Origin: Streptomyces sp. 130
GTDB lineage: Bacteria > Actinomycetota > Actinomycetes > Streptomycetales > Streptomycetaceae
Reading direction: 5' to 3'
Assembly: GCF_007096885.1 (NCBI RefSeq)
Contig: NZ_VJNO01000036.1
Span: forward strand, 1 to 64,000
DNA length: 64,000 nt
Shown here: piece by piece, positions 7,619 to 20,292 of the stretch
Numbering within the stretch: position 1 is the stretch's first letter
Layout of the letters: the number at the start of each line of letters is the position of its first letter
The notes under the pieces: model-generated
Told to the model about the DNA's origin: nothing
Seen by the model: only the letters and a program-made list of their open reading frames with translations
Databases searched by the model: none
Program-made: the position numbers and the translations under genes

Positions 7619-8827
7619 TTACAGACCGGCGGCGGCGCGCAGCGCGTCAACCCGGTCCGTGCGCTCCCAGGTGAAGTCGGGCAGCTCGCGGCCGAAGTGG
7701 CCGTACGCGGCCGTCTGGGCGTAGATCGGGCGCAGCAGGTCGAGGTCGCGGATGATCGCGGCCGGGCGGAGGTCGAAGACCTCGCCGATGGCGTGCTCGA
7801 TCTTCTCGGTCTCGATCGCGGCGGTGCCGAAGGTCTCCACGAAGAGGCCCACCGGCTCGGCCTTGCCGATCGCGTAAGCGACCTGGACCTCGCAGCGGGC
7901 GGCGAGGCCGGCGGCGACGACGTTCTTGGCGACCCAGCGCATGGCGTAGGCGGCCGAGCGGTCCACCTTCGACGGGTCCTTGCCGGAGAAGGCGCCGCCG
8001 CCGTGGCGGGCCATGCCGCCGTAGGTGTCGATGATGATCTTGCGGCCGGTGAGGCCGGCGTCGCCCATCGGGCCACCGATCTCGAAGCGGCCGGTCGGGT
8101 TGACCAGCAGGCGGTAGCCCTCGGTGTCGAGCTTGATGCCGTCCTCGATGAGCTGGTTCAGCACGTGCTCGACCACGAACTCACGGATGTCGGGGGCGAG
8201 CAGCGAGTCGAGGTCGATGTCGCTGGCGTGCTGCGAGGAGACGACGACGGTGTCGAGGCGGACGGCCTTGTCGCCGTCGTACTCGATGGTGACCTGGGTC
8301 TTGCCGTCGGGGCGCAGGTACGGGATGGTCCCGTTCTTGCGGACCTCGGACAGCCGGCGCGAGAGCCGGTGCGCGAGGTGGATCGGCAGCGGCATGAGCT
8401 CGGGGGTCTCGTCGCAGGCGTAGCCGAACATCAGGCCCTGGTCGCCGGCGCCCTGCTTGTCGAGCTCGTCCTCGTCGCCCTCGACCCGCTTCTCGTACGC
8501 GGTGTCGACGCCCTGGGCGATGTCCGGGGACTGGGCGCCGATGGACACCGACACGCCGCAGGAGGCGCCGTCGAAGCCCTTCTTCGAGGAGTCGTAGCCG
8601 ATCTCCAGGACCTTGTTGCGGACCAGCGTCGGAATGTCGGCGTACGCCTTGGTCGTGACCTCACCCGCGACGTGCACGAGACCGGTGGTGATCAGGGTCT
8701 CGACGGCGACGCGGGAGGACGGGTCCTCGCGCAGGAGCGCGTCGAGAATGGTGTCGCTGATCTGGTCGGCGATCTTGTCGGGGTGGCCCTCGGTCACGGA
8801 CTCCGAGGTGAAGAGACGGCGGGACAC
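7619..8827 (-). CDS. metK: S-adenosylmethionine synthase
   Basis: A 402-aa enzyme that makes S-adenosylmethionine from methionine and ATP. Motifs are clear: SRRLFTSESVTEGHPDKIADQISD at the N-terminus (the first His/Asp ATP-metal site), the flexible-loop region QGLMFGYACDETPE, and the signature GGGAFSGKDPSKVDRSAAY. GTG 8827 is the start: AGGGAG lies just upstream and this gives the standard length, although the frame is open to 9013. In Streptomyces, SAM level also influences antibiotic production and sporulation (family knowledge). No SAM riboswitch was recognised in the 239 bp upstream. Confidence 0.98.
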   Translation of the reverse strand: MSRRLFTSESVTEGHPDKIADQISDTILDALLREDPSSRVAVETLITTGLVHVAGEVTTKAYADIPTLVRNKVLEIGYDSSKKGFDGASCGVSVSIGAQSPDIAQGVDTAYEKRVEGDEDELDKQGAGDQGLMFGYACDETPELMPLPIHLAHRLSRRLSEVRKNGTIPYLRPDGKTQVTIEYDGDKAVRLDTVVVSSQHASDIDLDSLLAPDIREFVVEHVLNQLIEDGIKLDTEGYRLLVNPTGRFEIGGPMGDAGLTGRKIIIDTYGGMARHGGGAFSGKDPSKVDRSAAYAMRWVAKNVVAAGLAARCEVQVAYAIGKAEPVGLFVETFGTAAIETEKIEHAIGEVFDLRPAAIIRDLDLLRPIYAQTAAYGHFGRELPDFTWERTDRVDALRAAAGL

Positions 8828-9066
8828 ATCGCTCCCTGGGGTTGCAGCGGCTGCTGGCTGATCATTGGCCGGACGGTCCGGGAGCTGCGCCCGGCACGGT
8901 CCAGGGAGCAGTTTATCGGTCGGCTCCGGCCGGCGGACAACGTGTCTCGCCCTTTGGCCGTCCTGTGACGCGTTCCACCGGGGCCGAAAGACCCCGGAAG
9001 CCCGCTGCCGCAAGGGCCCGGACCGTGTCGAGGGGGTGCCGTCCGGCCCGGCGTGTCACCCCGGAT

Positions 9067-10269
9067 TCATCCGAGGCGCGCCGCGACGAGGTCCCACACC
9101 GTATCGGCCAGGGCCTCCTTGGGCCCGTGCGGGACGGGGGTCTCGGTGCCGTCGGCGGCGAGCACCACGGCCTCGTTCTCCTCGGAGCCGAAGGTCTTGC
9201 GCTCCCCCACCTCGTTGACCACCAGCAGGTCGCAGCCTTTACGGCGCAGCTTCGCGCGGCCGTTGGCCAGGACATCGTCGGTCTCGGCGGCGAATCCGAC
9301 GACGATCTGCCCGGGCGTGGCGCGCTCGCCGGAGACCTCGGCGAGGATGTCCGGATTGCGGACGAGGGCGATCGGGGCGGGTTCCTGGCCGTCCTTCTTC
9401 TTGATCTTCCCCGTGGCGTACTCGGCGGGCCGGAAGTCGGCGACGGCGGCCGCCATGACCACCACGTCGGCGTCCCGGGCCGCCTTCAGCACGGCCTCCC
9501 GCAGCTGCGTCGCGGTGCCGGCGCGGACGACGTCGGCGCCGGACGGGTCGGGCAGCCCGGTGTTGGCCTCGACCAGGGTGACCCGGGCGCCGCGCGCGAC
9601 GGCGGTGCGGGCGAGCGCGTAGCCCTGCTTGCCGGAGGAGCGGTTGCCCAGGTAGCGGACCGGGTCGAGGGGTTCCCTGGTGCCGCCGGCGCTGATCACC
9701 ACGTGCCGGCCCGCGAGGTCGGGGGCGGCCGTGCCCCGGGCGAGGACCCGGCGGCAGACCTCGTAGATCTCGCCGGGGTCGGGGAGCCGGCCCTTGCCGG
9801 TGTCGACGCCGGTGAGGCGGCCGACCGCGGGCTCGATGACGACGGCGCCCCGGCGGCGCAGCGTCGCGACGTTCTCCTGGGTGGCGGGGTGCTCCCACAT
9901 CTCGGTGTGCATGGCCGGGGCGAAGACGACCGGGCAGCGGGCGGTGAGCAGGGTGTTGGTGAGCAGGTCGTCGGCGAGGCCGTGGGCGGCCTTGGCCAGC
10001 ATGTCCGCGGTGGCGGGAGCGACGACGACGAGGTCGGCGTGCTGCCCGATCCGGACGTGCGGCACCTCGTGGACGTCGTTCCAGACCTCGGTCGAGACGG
10101 GGTGGCCGGAGAGCGCCGACCAGGTGGCGGCGCCGACGAAGTGGAGGGCGGACGCGGTGGGGACGACCCGTACGTCGTGGCCGGATTCGGTCAGCCGGCG
10201 CAGCAGCTCGCACGCCTTGTACGCGGCGATGCCGCCGCTGACCCCCAGAACGACCTTCGGCTTGTCCAC
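9067..10269 (-). CDS. coaBC: Bifunctional phosphopantothenoylcysteine decarboxylase / phosphopantothenate-cysteine ligase
   Basis: A 400-aa fusion carrying the second and third steps of coenzyme A synthesis. The N-terminal flavoprotein CoaC half shows VVLGVSGGIAAYKACELL, the active-site His region and PAMHTEMWEHPATQENV. The C-terminal CoaB half begins near HVVISAGGTREPLDPVRYLGNRSSGK. GTG 10269 is preceded by GGGGAG and gives the normal N-terminus (VDKPKVVLGVSGG). It follows rpoZ, the same gmk-rpoZ-coaBC-metK order as in mycobacteria. Confidence 0.97.
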   Translation of the reverse strand: MDKPKVVLGVSGGIAAYKACELLRRLTESGHDVRVVPTASALHFVGAATWSALSGHPVSTEVWNDVHEVPHVRIGQHADLVVVAPATADMLAKAAHGLADDLLTNTLLTARCPVVFAPAMHTEMWEHPATQENVATLRRRGAVVIEPAVGRLTGVDTGKGRLPDPGEIYEVCRRVLARGTAAPDLAGRHVVISAGGTREPLDPVRYLGNRSSGKQGYALARTAVARGARVTLVEANTGLPDPSGADVVRAGTATQLREAVLKAARDADVVVMAAAVADFRPAEYATGKIKKKDGQEPAPIALVRNPDILAEVSGERATPGQIVVGFAAETDDVLANGRAKLRRKGCDLLVVNEVGERKTFGSEENEAVVLAADGTETPVPHGPKEALADTVWDLVAARLG

Positions 10270-10344
10270 TGCGTCTCCCCGCACTCGGTTGCGTACGCCT
10301 CCATGCTGCCTCACGGGTACGCGCCCCGGACGATCGGCCCGGAG

Positions 10345-10389
10345 ACACACTCCGGGCCCGGCGGATGATCCGCCGGGCCCGGGGTGTGT
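10345..10389 (-). terminator. Long-stem terminator between rpoZ and coaBC
   Basis: CCGGGCCCGGCGGA (10352-10365) pairs with TCCGCCGGGCCCGG (10369-10382) across a 3-nt loop. The stem extends outward through ACACAC/GTGTGT to about 21 bp with one T-G pair. It lies between the rpoZ stop and the coaBC start. Confidence 0.8.
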
Positions 10390-10404
10390 GTGCGTCGTCG
10401 CCGC

Positions 10405-10677
10405 TTACTGCGCGGGGCCCTCGATGGCCTCGGACGTGAGCAGGCCGGCGTTGATCTCGCGGAGCGCGATCGAGAGCGGCTTCTCGTGCACGTGGGTGTC
10501 GACGAGCGGACCGACGTACTCGAGGAGGCCCTCACCGAGCTGCGAGTAGTACGCGTTGATCTGGCGCGCGCGCTTGGCGGCGTAGATCACGAGGCTGTAC
10601 TTCGAGTCGGTTGCTTCGAGGAGCTCATCAATCGGCGGGTTGATGATGCCCTCGGGCGTGGTGATGGAAGAGGACAC
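10405..10677 (-). CDS. rpoZ: DNA-directed RNA polymerase omega subunit
   Basis: A 90-aa omega subunit that helps assemble and stabilise beta' in RNA polymerase. The sequence SSSITTPEGIINPPIDELLEATDSKYSLVIYAAKRARQINAY is the actinobacterial RpoZ core, with the conserved lysine/arginine helix and the C-terminal EKPLSIALREINAGLL. GTG 10677 is chosen, preceded by GGAAGG; a start at 10707 would add ten non-conserved residues. It is transcribed after gmk; a strong hairpin follows the stop. Confidence 0.97.
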   Translation of the reverse strand: MSSSITTPEGIINPPIDELLEATDSKYSLVIYAAKRARQINAYYSQLGEGLLEYVGPLVDTHVHEKPLSIALREINAGLLTSEAIEGPAQ

Positions 10678-10759
10678 GCTCTGCCTTCCGAAGGGGATGA
10701 AGATCAAAGAATTCTTTGACAGTCAGGGGCCTTGGTGCCGGGCCCCCGCTGCCGGTGGT

Positions 10760-11377
10760 TCACTCGCCGGCGGCGCGGTGGCCGGAAGCCTCCAGCATCA
10801 AGGCTAGCAGCTCACGTGCGACGTCCTCGACGGAGGTGTTGACGAGCGTCGTGTCGAACTCCGCTTCGGCGGCCAGTTCCACCTTGGCGGCACCGAGCCG
10901 GCGTTCGATCACCTCGGGCGCCTCGGTCCCCCGGCCGGTGAGCCGGCGGACCAGCTCCTCCCAGCTCGGCGGGGCGAGGAAGACCAGCTGGGCGTCGGCC
11001 ATGGACTGGCGGACCAGCCGGGCGCCCTGGAGGTCGATCTCCAGGAGCACCGGCTCGCCCGCCTCCAGCCGCTCCTGCACGGCGCGGCGCGGGGTGCCGT
11101 AGCGGTTGCCGGCGAACTCGGCCCACTCCAGCAGCTCGCCGTTGGCGATCAGCTTGTCGAACTCCTCGTCGTCCACGAAGAAGTAGTGGACGCCGTTGCG
11201 TTCGCCGGGGCGGGGCTTGCGGGTCGTCGCCGACACCGAGAGCCACACCTCGGGGTGGACCTTGCGCATATGCGCGACGACCGTGCTCTTGCCGACCCCC
11301 GAGGGGCCGGAGAGCACGGTCAGCCGCGGACGTACGTCCGGGGGTACGGGGGACGTCCCCCGGGATGTTGCAGCCAT
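10760..11377 (-). CDS. gmk: Guanylate kinase
   Basis: A 205-aa kinase that phosphorylates GMP to GDP with ATP. It has the P-loop LSGPSGVGKSTVVAHM, the GMP-binding segments SVSATTRKPRPGERNGVHYFFV and GNRYGTP, and the LID segment RLTGRGTEAPEVIERRL. The start is ATG 11377. It lies between the sIHF gene upstream and rpoZ downstream, the conserved actinobacterial order mihF-gmk-rpoZ. Confidence 0.97.
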   Translation of the reverse strand: MAATSRGTSPVPPDVRPRLTVLSGPSGVGKSTVVAHMRKVHPEVWLSVSATTRKPRPGERNGVHYFFVDDEEFDKLIANGELLEWAEFAGNRYGTPRRAVQERLEAGEPVLLEIDLQGARLVRQSMADAQLVFLAPPSWEELVRRLTGRGTEAPEVIERRLGAAKVELAAEAEFDTTLVNTSVEDVARELLALMLEASGHRAAGE

Positions 11378-11393
11378 GAAGCGATTATCCAGC

Positions 11394-11413
11394 TTCTCAG
11401 GGGTGCCTGAGAA
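11394..11413 (-). terminator. Small hairpin between sIHF and gmk
   Basis: TTCTCAGG (11394-11401) pairs with CCTGAGAA (11406-11413) around a 4-nt loop, inside the 38-bp gap between the sIHF stop and the gmk start. It may attenuate transcription or stabilise the sIHF mRNA end. Confidence 0.4.
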
Positions 11414-11415
11414 CG

Positions 11416-11739
11416 TCAGGCGGCGCTGCCGCCGAACTCGCGCTCCAGCGATGCGATCTGGTTGGAGCCGAGACCCCGCACGCGGCGGCTCTCGGAGATG
11501 CCGAGCCGCTCCATGATCTGCTTGGCACGGACCTTGCCCACGCCGGGCAGGGACTCCAGCAGGGCGGAGACCTTCATCTTGCCGATGACGTCGTTCTCCT
11601 GGCCCGACTTGATGACCTCGTGGAGGGAGGCGCCGGAGTGCTTGAGTCGATTCTTGACCTCGGCCCGCTCCCGGCGAGCCGCGGCGGCCTTTTCGAGCGC
11701 GGCTGCGCGCTGTTCAGGGGTAAGGGGCGGAAGAGCCAC
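11416..11739 (-). CDS. sihF: Streptomyces integration host factor (sIHF), nucleoid-associated protein
   Basis: A 107-aa actinobacterial IHF, unrelated in fold to E. coli IHF. It has a long N-terminal helix (ALPPLTPEQRAAALEKAAAARRERAEVKNRLK) and a helix-two-turn-helix DNA-binding domain (LLESLPGVGKVRAKQIMERLGISESRRVRGLG). In Streptomyces it compacts the nucleoid and affects sporulation and secondary metabolism (family knowledge). GTG 11739, with GAGGTGA upstream, reproduces the usual length; the frame is open to 11823. It lies downstream of the pyr operon terminator and just upstream of gmk. Confidence 0.96.
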   Translation of the reverse strand: MALPPLTPEQRAAALEKAAAARRERAEVKNRLKHSGASLHEVIKSGQENDVIGKMKVSALLESLPGVGKVRAKQIMERLGISESRRVRGLGSNQIASLEREFGGSAA

Positions 11740-11886
11740 GCCTACGTCACCTCGGATGTCGATCTGTCGGATACGGACCGGTGAGGCGGCGTAAACGCCC
11801 CTCACCTGCTGAGCCGCGGACAACGGGTGCTCGTCGGCTCTCGACGGAGACTAGCGGCCAAGGCCGCCGGAGTCAGCGAGAACAGA

Positions 11887-11926
11887 CGAAAAGTCCTGGT
11901 CAGCCTCTGCCGACCAGGACTTTTCG
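11887..11926 (-). terminator. Terminator of the pyrimidine operon
   Basis: CGAAAAGTCCTGGTC (11887-11901) and GACCAGGACTTTTCG (11912-11926) are perfect 15-bp arms with a 10-nt loop, 58 bp beyond the pyrF stop. On the minus strand the arm is followed by TCTGTTCTCG, moderately U-rich. It separates pyrF from the sIHF promoter. Confidence 0.85.
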
Positions 11927-11984
11927 GGCATAACCACCGAGTTTTTTCTCAGGATTCCGTCAACCCACGGTGAACGTGGCAGGG

Positions 11985-12820
11985 TCAGCGGTCCGAGACG
12001 GCCGCGCGGACCTCGTCGGCGAAGCGTTCCGCGGCCCCGCGCAGCCCCGCCGCGTCCGGGCCGTGGCGCAGCACGCCCCGGCTGACGCTGGGCACCACGT
12101 TGCGGACCGCGTCCCCGAAGACGCCCGGCAGGTCCGCCGGCGTCGCGCCCTGCGCACCGATGCCCGGGGCGAGCAGCGGGCCGTTGATCGCCAGGTCCAC
12201 GCCGGCGTCGCCGAGCGTCGCCCCGACGACCGCCCCGACCGAGCCGAGCGGGGCGGCGCCCGCGTTCTCGGCGGCCATGTGGTCGAGCATCAGCTGGGCC
12301 AGCGGACGGCCGTCGGCGGCCGTGGCGCGCTGCACCTCGGCGCCCTCCGGGTTGGAGGTCAGCGCGAGGACGAAGACGCCGGCGCCGGAGACGGCCGCCG
12401 CGTCGAGCGCGGGCCGCAGCGAGCCGAAGCCGAGGTACGGGGAGACCGTGACCGCGTCCGAGAACAGCGGCGAGTCCTTGTCCAGGTAGGTCGCCGCGTA
12501 GGCGCCCATGGTCGAGCCGATGTCACCGCGCTTGGCGTCCATCAGGACCAGGGCCCCGGCCGCGCGCGCCTCCTCGACGGCCTTCTCCAGGACGGCGAGG
12601 CCGCGCGAGCCGAACCGCTCGAAGAACGCGGACTGCGGCTTGAGCACGGCGACCCGGTCGGCCAGCGCCTCGACGACGGTACGGGTGAACCGCTCCAGGC
12701 CCGCGACGTCGTCGCTCAGCCCCCAGGCGGTGAGCAGCGAGGCGTGCGGGTCGATGCCGACGCAGAGCGGGCCTCGGGTGTCCATGGCGTGGCGCAGCCG
12801 GGCGCCGAAGGGTTCCGGGG

Positions 12821-12824
<4 letters not shown>
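11985..12824 (-). CDS. pyrF: Orotidine 5'-phosphate decarboxylase (type 2)
   Basis: A 279-aa enzyme for the last step of UMP synthesis, OMP to UMP plus CO2. The length and the catalytic segment LVLMDAKRGDIGSTMGAYA identify the longer type 2 (actinobacterial/myxobacterial) subfamily. CVGIDPHASLL is the N-terminal substrate-binding strand, and APGIGAQGATPADL holds the phosphate-binding region. ATG 12824 overlaps the pyrD stop by 4 bp (ATGA), indicating translational coupling. It is the last gene of the pyr operon. Confidence 0.97.
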
Positions 12825-13930
<1,106 letters not shown>

Positions 13931-13933
<3 letters not shown>

Positions 13934-13984
13934 GGTGTCGGGGTGTCCTCATGAAGAGGGGGACACCGTCTCCGGTGTCCCCCT
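13931..13984 (-). promoter_or_regulatory. Mutually exclusive hairpins between carB and pyrD
   Basis: On the plus strand AGGGGGACACCG (13957-13968) pairs perfectly with CGGTGTCCCCCT (13973-13984). In addition CACGGTGTC (13931-13939), which covers the pyrD start, can pair with the same GACACCG arm. On the mRNA the order is GACACCG, CGGTGTC, then GACACCG at the pyrD start, so the middle element can pair with only one partner at a time. Confidence 0.55.
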
Positions 13985-13994
13985 TGTGGGCTGC

Positions 13995-17295
<3,301 letters not shown>

Positions 17296-17303
<8 letters not shown>

Positions 17304-18435
17304 GCTGGTCCTCCATCAGGGAAACGAAGCGGTCGAAGAGGTACGCGGCGTCGTGCGGGCCGGCCGCGGCCTCGGGGTGGTACTGGACGCTGAAGGCCGG
17401 CCGGTCGAGCAGCTGGAGCCCCTCGACGACCTGGTCGTTCAGGCACACGTGGGAGACCTCGGCGCGCCCGTAGGCGGTGTCGGAGACCTTGTCGAGGGGG
17501 GCGTCGACGGCGAAGCCGTGGTTGTGCGCGGTGACCTCGACCTTGCCGGTCGAGCGGTCCTGCACGGGCTGGTTGATGCCGCGGTGGCCGTACTTCAGCT
17601 TGTACGTGCCGAAGCCGAGCGCGCGGCCCAGGATCTGGTTGCCGAAGCAGATGCCGAAGAGCGGGGTCTTCCGCTCCAGGACCCCCCGCATCAGCGCGAC
17701 GGGGTGGTCGGCGGTGGACGGGTCGCCGGGGCCGTTGGAGAAGAAGACGCCGTCCGGGGCGACCGCGTAGACCTCCTCCAGGGTGGCGGTGGCGGGCAGC
17801 ACGTGGACCTCGATGCCGCGCTCGGCCATCCGGTGCGGGGTCATGCCCTTGATGCCCAGGTCGACCGCGGCGACCGTGAACTTCTTGGTGCCGATCGCGG
17901 GGACGACGTACGCCTCCTTGGTGGCGACCTCGGCGGACAGGTCGGCGCCCGTCATCTCGGGGGCCTCCTGGACGCGGGCCAGCATCGCGGCCTCGTCGGT
18001 GACCGCGTCGCCGGAGAAGATGCCGACGCGCATGGCGCCGCGCTCGCGCAGGTGGCGGGTGAGGGCGCGGGTGTCGACGCCGCTGATGCCGACGACGCCC
18101 TGGTTCGCCAGCTCCTCGTCGAGGGTGCGGCGGGAGCGCCAGTTGGAGGGGGTGCGGGCGGGGTCGCGGACGACGTAGCCGGAGACCCAGATCCGCTTCG
18201 ACTCGGGGTCCTCGTCGTTGACGCCGGTGTTGCCGACGTGCGGGGCGGTCATCACGACGACCTGGCGGTGGTACGACGGGTCGGTCAGCGTCTCCTGGTA
18301 GCCGGTCATGCCGGTGGAGAAGACCGCCTCGCCGAAGGTCTCCCCCACAGCCCCGTAGGCACGGCCGCGGAAGGTGCGGCCGTCCTCCAGGACGAGTACG
18401 GCGGGAACCTGGGTTCCCCGGGTGGAGGTCGTCAT
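17296..18435 (-). CDS. carA: Carbamoyl-phosphate synthase small (glutaminase) subunit
   Basis: A 379-aa glutamine amidotransferase subunit that supplies ammonia to CarB. The N-terminal CPSase domain (AVLVLEDGRTFRGRAYGAVGETFGEAVFSTGMTGYQETLTDPSY) is followed by a class I amidotransferase domain. That domain has the nucleophile elbow FGICFGNQILGRALG and the His-Glu pair in QYHPEAAAGPHD. ATG 18435 overlaps the preceding membrane-protein stop by 4 bp. The stop overlaps the carB start by 8 bp, so the subunits are probably made by coupled translation. Confidence 0.98.
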
Positions 18436-19007
18436 CGTGCGATGCCTTCCGTAGTGCTGGTGAGGTGGTTGACGGCGTCGACCCAGACGGGGTGTTCGGC
18501 CGAGTGGTCGGAGCGGAAACCGGAGTCGATCAGCCGGTCGCCGAGCGCCCAGGTGATGACGAGGAGTCCGCCCTCGGGCAGGACCTTGCCCGCCAGTGCC
18601 TTTTCGGTGCGGGCACCGCGCAGGTCGGCGGCCGGGACGAAGAAGTCCGCGGCGCCGGGCCGTACGACGTCGAGGCCCTCGGCGGTGAGGGTGAGCTCGA
18701 CGCGGCTGCGGGTGCCCAGGCCGTGGGCGACGATCCGGTCGAGCCACTGCCCGGCCGTGGTCGACGCGTGGTAGCGGCCGGAGAGGGTGAGCAGCTTCTC
18801 GCCGTCCGCGATGCCCTGCGGCGCGGTGGCCGGGGCGGGCAGGTCGGACTGGAGGTTGCCGCGCCACTTCCAGCCCTGGCGCATCAGCCAGTAGACGAAC
18901 ACGACGAGGACGACGAGTCCGATCACCCAGCTGATCCGTGCGGACCAGTCGGTCACTTCCGCCGACTTCTGCTCGGCGGCCAGGTGGTACAGGGTCTGTG
19001 TTGTCAC
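18432..19007 (-). CDS. Single-pass membrane protein of the pyr operon, PH-like fold suspected
   Basis: A 191-aa protein with one membrane helix near residues 26-44 (ISWVIGLVVLVVFVYWLM). A hydrophilic C-terminal domain (about 75-185) looks like a beta-rich PH-like module. It is inserted between pyrC and carA with 4-bp overlaps on both sides, so it is translated within the operon. From memory, mycobacteria carry a comparable small membrane or export protein at the same place between pyrC and carA, which argues for a conserved though unknown link to pyrimidine synthesis. No catalytic motif is visible. It might anchor or modulate the carbamoyl-phosphate/aspartate transcarbamylase steps; that is speculation. 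Confidence 0.85.
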   Translation of the reverse strand: MTTQTLYHLAAEQKSAEVTDWSARISWVIGLVVLVVFVYWLMRQGWKWRGNLQSDLPAPATAPQGIADGEKLLTLSGRYHASTTAGQWLDRIVAHGLGTRSRVELTLTAEGLDVVRPGAADFFVPAADLRGARTEKALAGKVLPEGGLLVITWALGDRLIDSGFRSDHSAEHPVWVDAVNHLTSTTEGIAR

Positions 19008-20290
19008 GCGAGCTTCCCGTCGACGACCGTGGCACGGCCCCGCAGGAAGGTGTGGGTCACTCGGCCGGGCAGCTCGCGCCCCTCGTACGGGGTGTTGCGG
19101 CTGCGGGAGGCGAAGCCCGCGGGGTCCACCTCTCCACGGTATGCCGGATCGACCAGCGTGAGGTTGGCAGGCTCACCGGCCGAGACGGGGCGGCCGTGTC
19201 CTTCGAGCCGGCCGATGGACGCGGGGCGCGCCGACATGCGGTCGGCGACGCCGGCCCAGTCGAGCAGTCCGGTCTCCACCATCGTCTGCTGGACGACGGA
19301 GAGCGCCGTCTCCAGGCCCACCATGCCCATGGCCGCCGCGGCCCACTCGCAGTCCTTGTCCTCGTGCGGGTGCGGGGCGTGGTCGGTGGCGACGCAGTCG
19401 ATCGTGCCGTCGGCGAGGGCCTCGCGCAGGGCCATGACGTCGGCCTCGGTGCGCAGCGGCGGGTTCACCTTGTAGACCGGGTTGTAGGACCGGACGAGCT
19501 CGTCGGTGAGGAGCAGGTGGTGCGGGGTGACCTCGGCGGTGACGTTCCAGCCCTTGGACTTGGCCCAGCGCACGATCTCCACGGAGCCCGCGGTCGACAG
19601 GTGGCAGATGTGGACCCGGGAGCCGACGTGCGCGGCGAGCAGGACGTCGCGGGCGATGATCGACTCCTCGGCGACGGCGGGCCAGCCGCCGAGGCCCAGC
19701 TCGGCCGAGACGACGCCCTCGTTCATCTGGGCGCCCTCGGTGAGGCGGGGCTCCTGGGCGTGCTGGGCGACGACGCCGTCGAACGCCTTCACGTACTCCA
19801 GGGCGCGGCGCATGATGACCGCGTCGTCCACGCACTTGCCGTCGTCGGAGAAGACCTTCACGCCGGCGGCGGAGTCGTGCATGGCGCCGAGTTCGGCGAG
19901 CTGCTTGCCCTCCAGGCCGACGGTGACGGCCCCGACGGGCTGGACGTCGCAGTAGCCGGACTCCTTGCCGAGGCGCCAGACCTGCTCGACCACGCCGGCG
20001 GTGTCGGCGACCGGGAAGGTGTTGGCCATGGCGTGGACGGCGGTGAAGCCGCCGGCCGCGGCGGCCCTGGTGCCGGTGAGGACGGTCTCGGAGTCCTCGC
20101 GGCCGGGCTCGCGCAGGTGGGTGTGGAGGTCGACGAGGCCGGGCAGCAGGACCTGTCCGGCCGCCTCGATCACGGTGGCGTCGCCGGCGTCGAGGCCGGT
20201 GCCGACGGCGGCGATGGTCTCGCCGTCGATGAGGACGTCCTGCGGGTCGCCGCCGAGTACCTTCGCGCCGCGGATAAGGATCTTGCTCAT
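19004..20290 (-). CDS. pyrC: Dihydroorotase
   Basis: A 428-aa amidohydrolase that cyclises carbamoyl-aspartate to dihydroorotate. The zinc motif DLHTHLREPGREDSE (HxH), the later zinc-ligand histidine segments VHICHLSTAGSVEIV and TAEVTPHHLLLTDE, and the catalytic Asp segment CVATDHAPHPHEDK are all present, so this is an active class I type enzyme rather than a pseudo-dihydroorotase. The start is ATG 20290. It begins 3 bp after the pyrB stop and overlaps the next gene by 4 bp. Confidence 0.97.
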   Translation of the reverse strand: MSKILIRGAKVLGGDPQDVLIDGETIAAVGTGLDAGDATVIEAAGQVLLPGLVDLHTHLREPGREDSETVLTGTRAAAAGGFTAVHAMANTFPVADTAGVVEQVWRLGKESGYCDVQPVGAVTVGLEGKQLAELGAMHDSAAGVKVFSDDGKCVDDAVIMRRALEYVKAFDGVVAQHAQEPRLTEGAQMNEGVVSAELGLGGWPAVAEESIIARDVLLAAHVGSRVHICHLSTAGSVEIVRWAKSKGWNVTAEVTPHHLLLTDELVRSYNPVYKVNPPLRTEADVMALREALADGTIDCVATDHAPHPHEDKDCEWAAAAMGMVGLETALSVVQQTMVETGLLDWAGVADRMSARPASIGRLEGHGRPVSAGEPANLTLVDPAYRGEVDPAGFASRSRNTPYEGRELPGRVTHTFLRGRATVVDGKLA

Positions 20291-20292
20291 GG

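Noticed and set aside
8828..9066. Possible SAM riboswitch before metK
   Set aside because: No SAM-riboswitch core motifs or switch-like hairpin pair could be recognised in the 239-bp gap.
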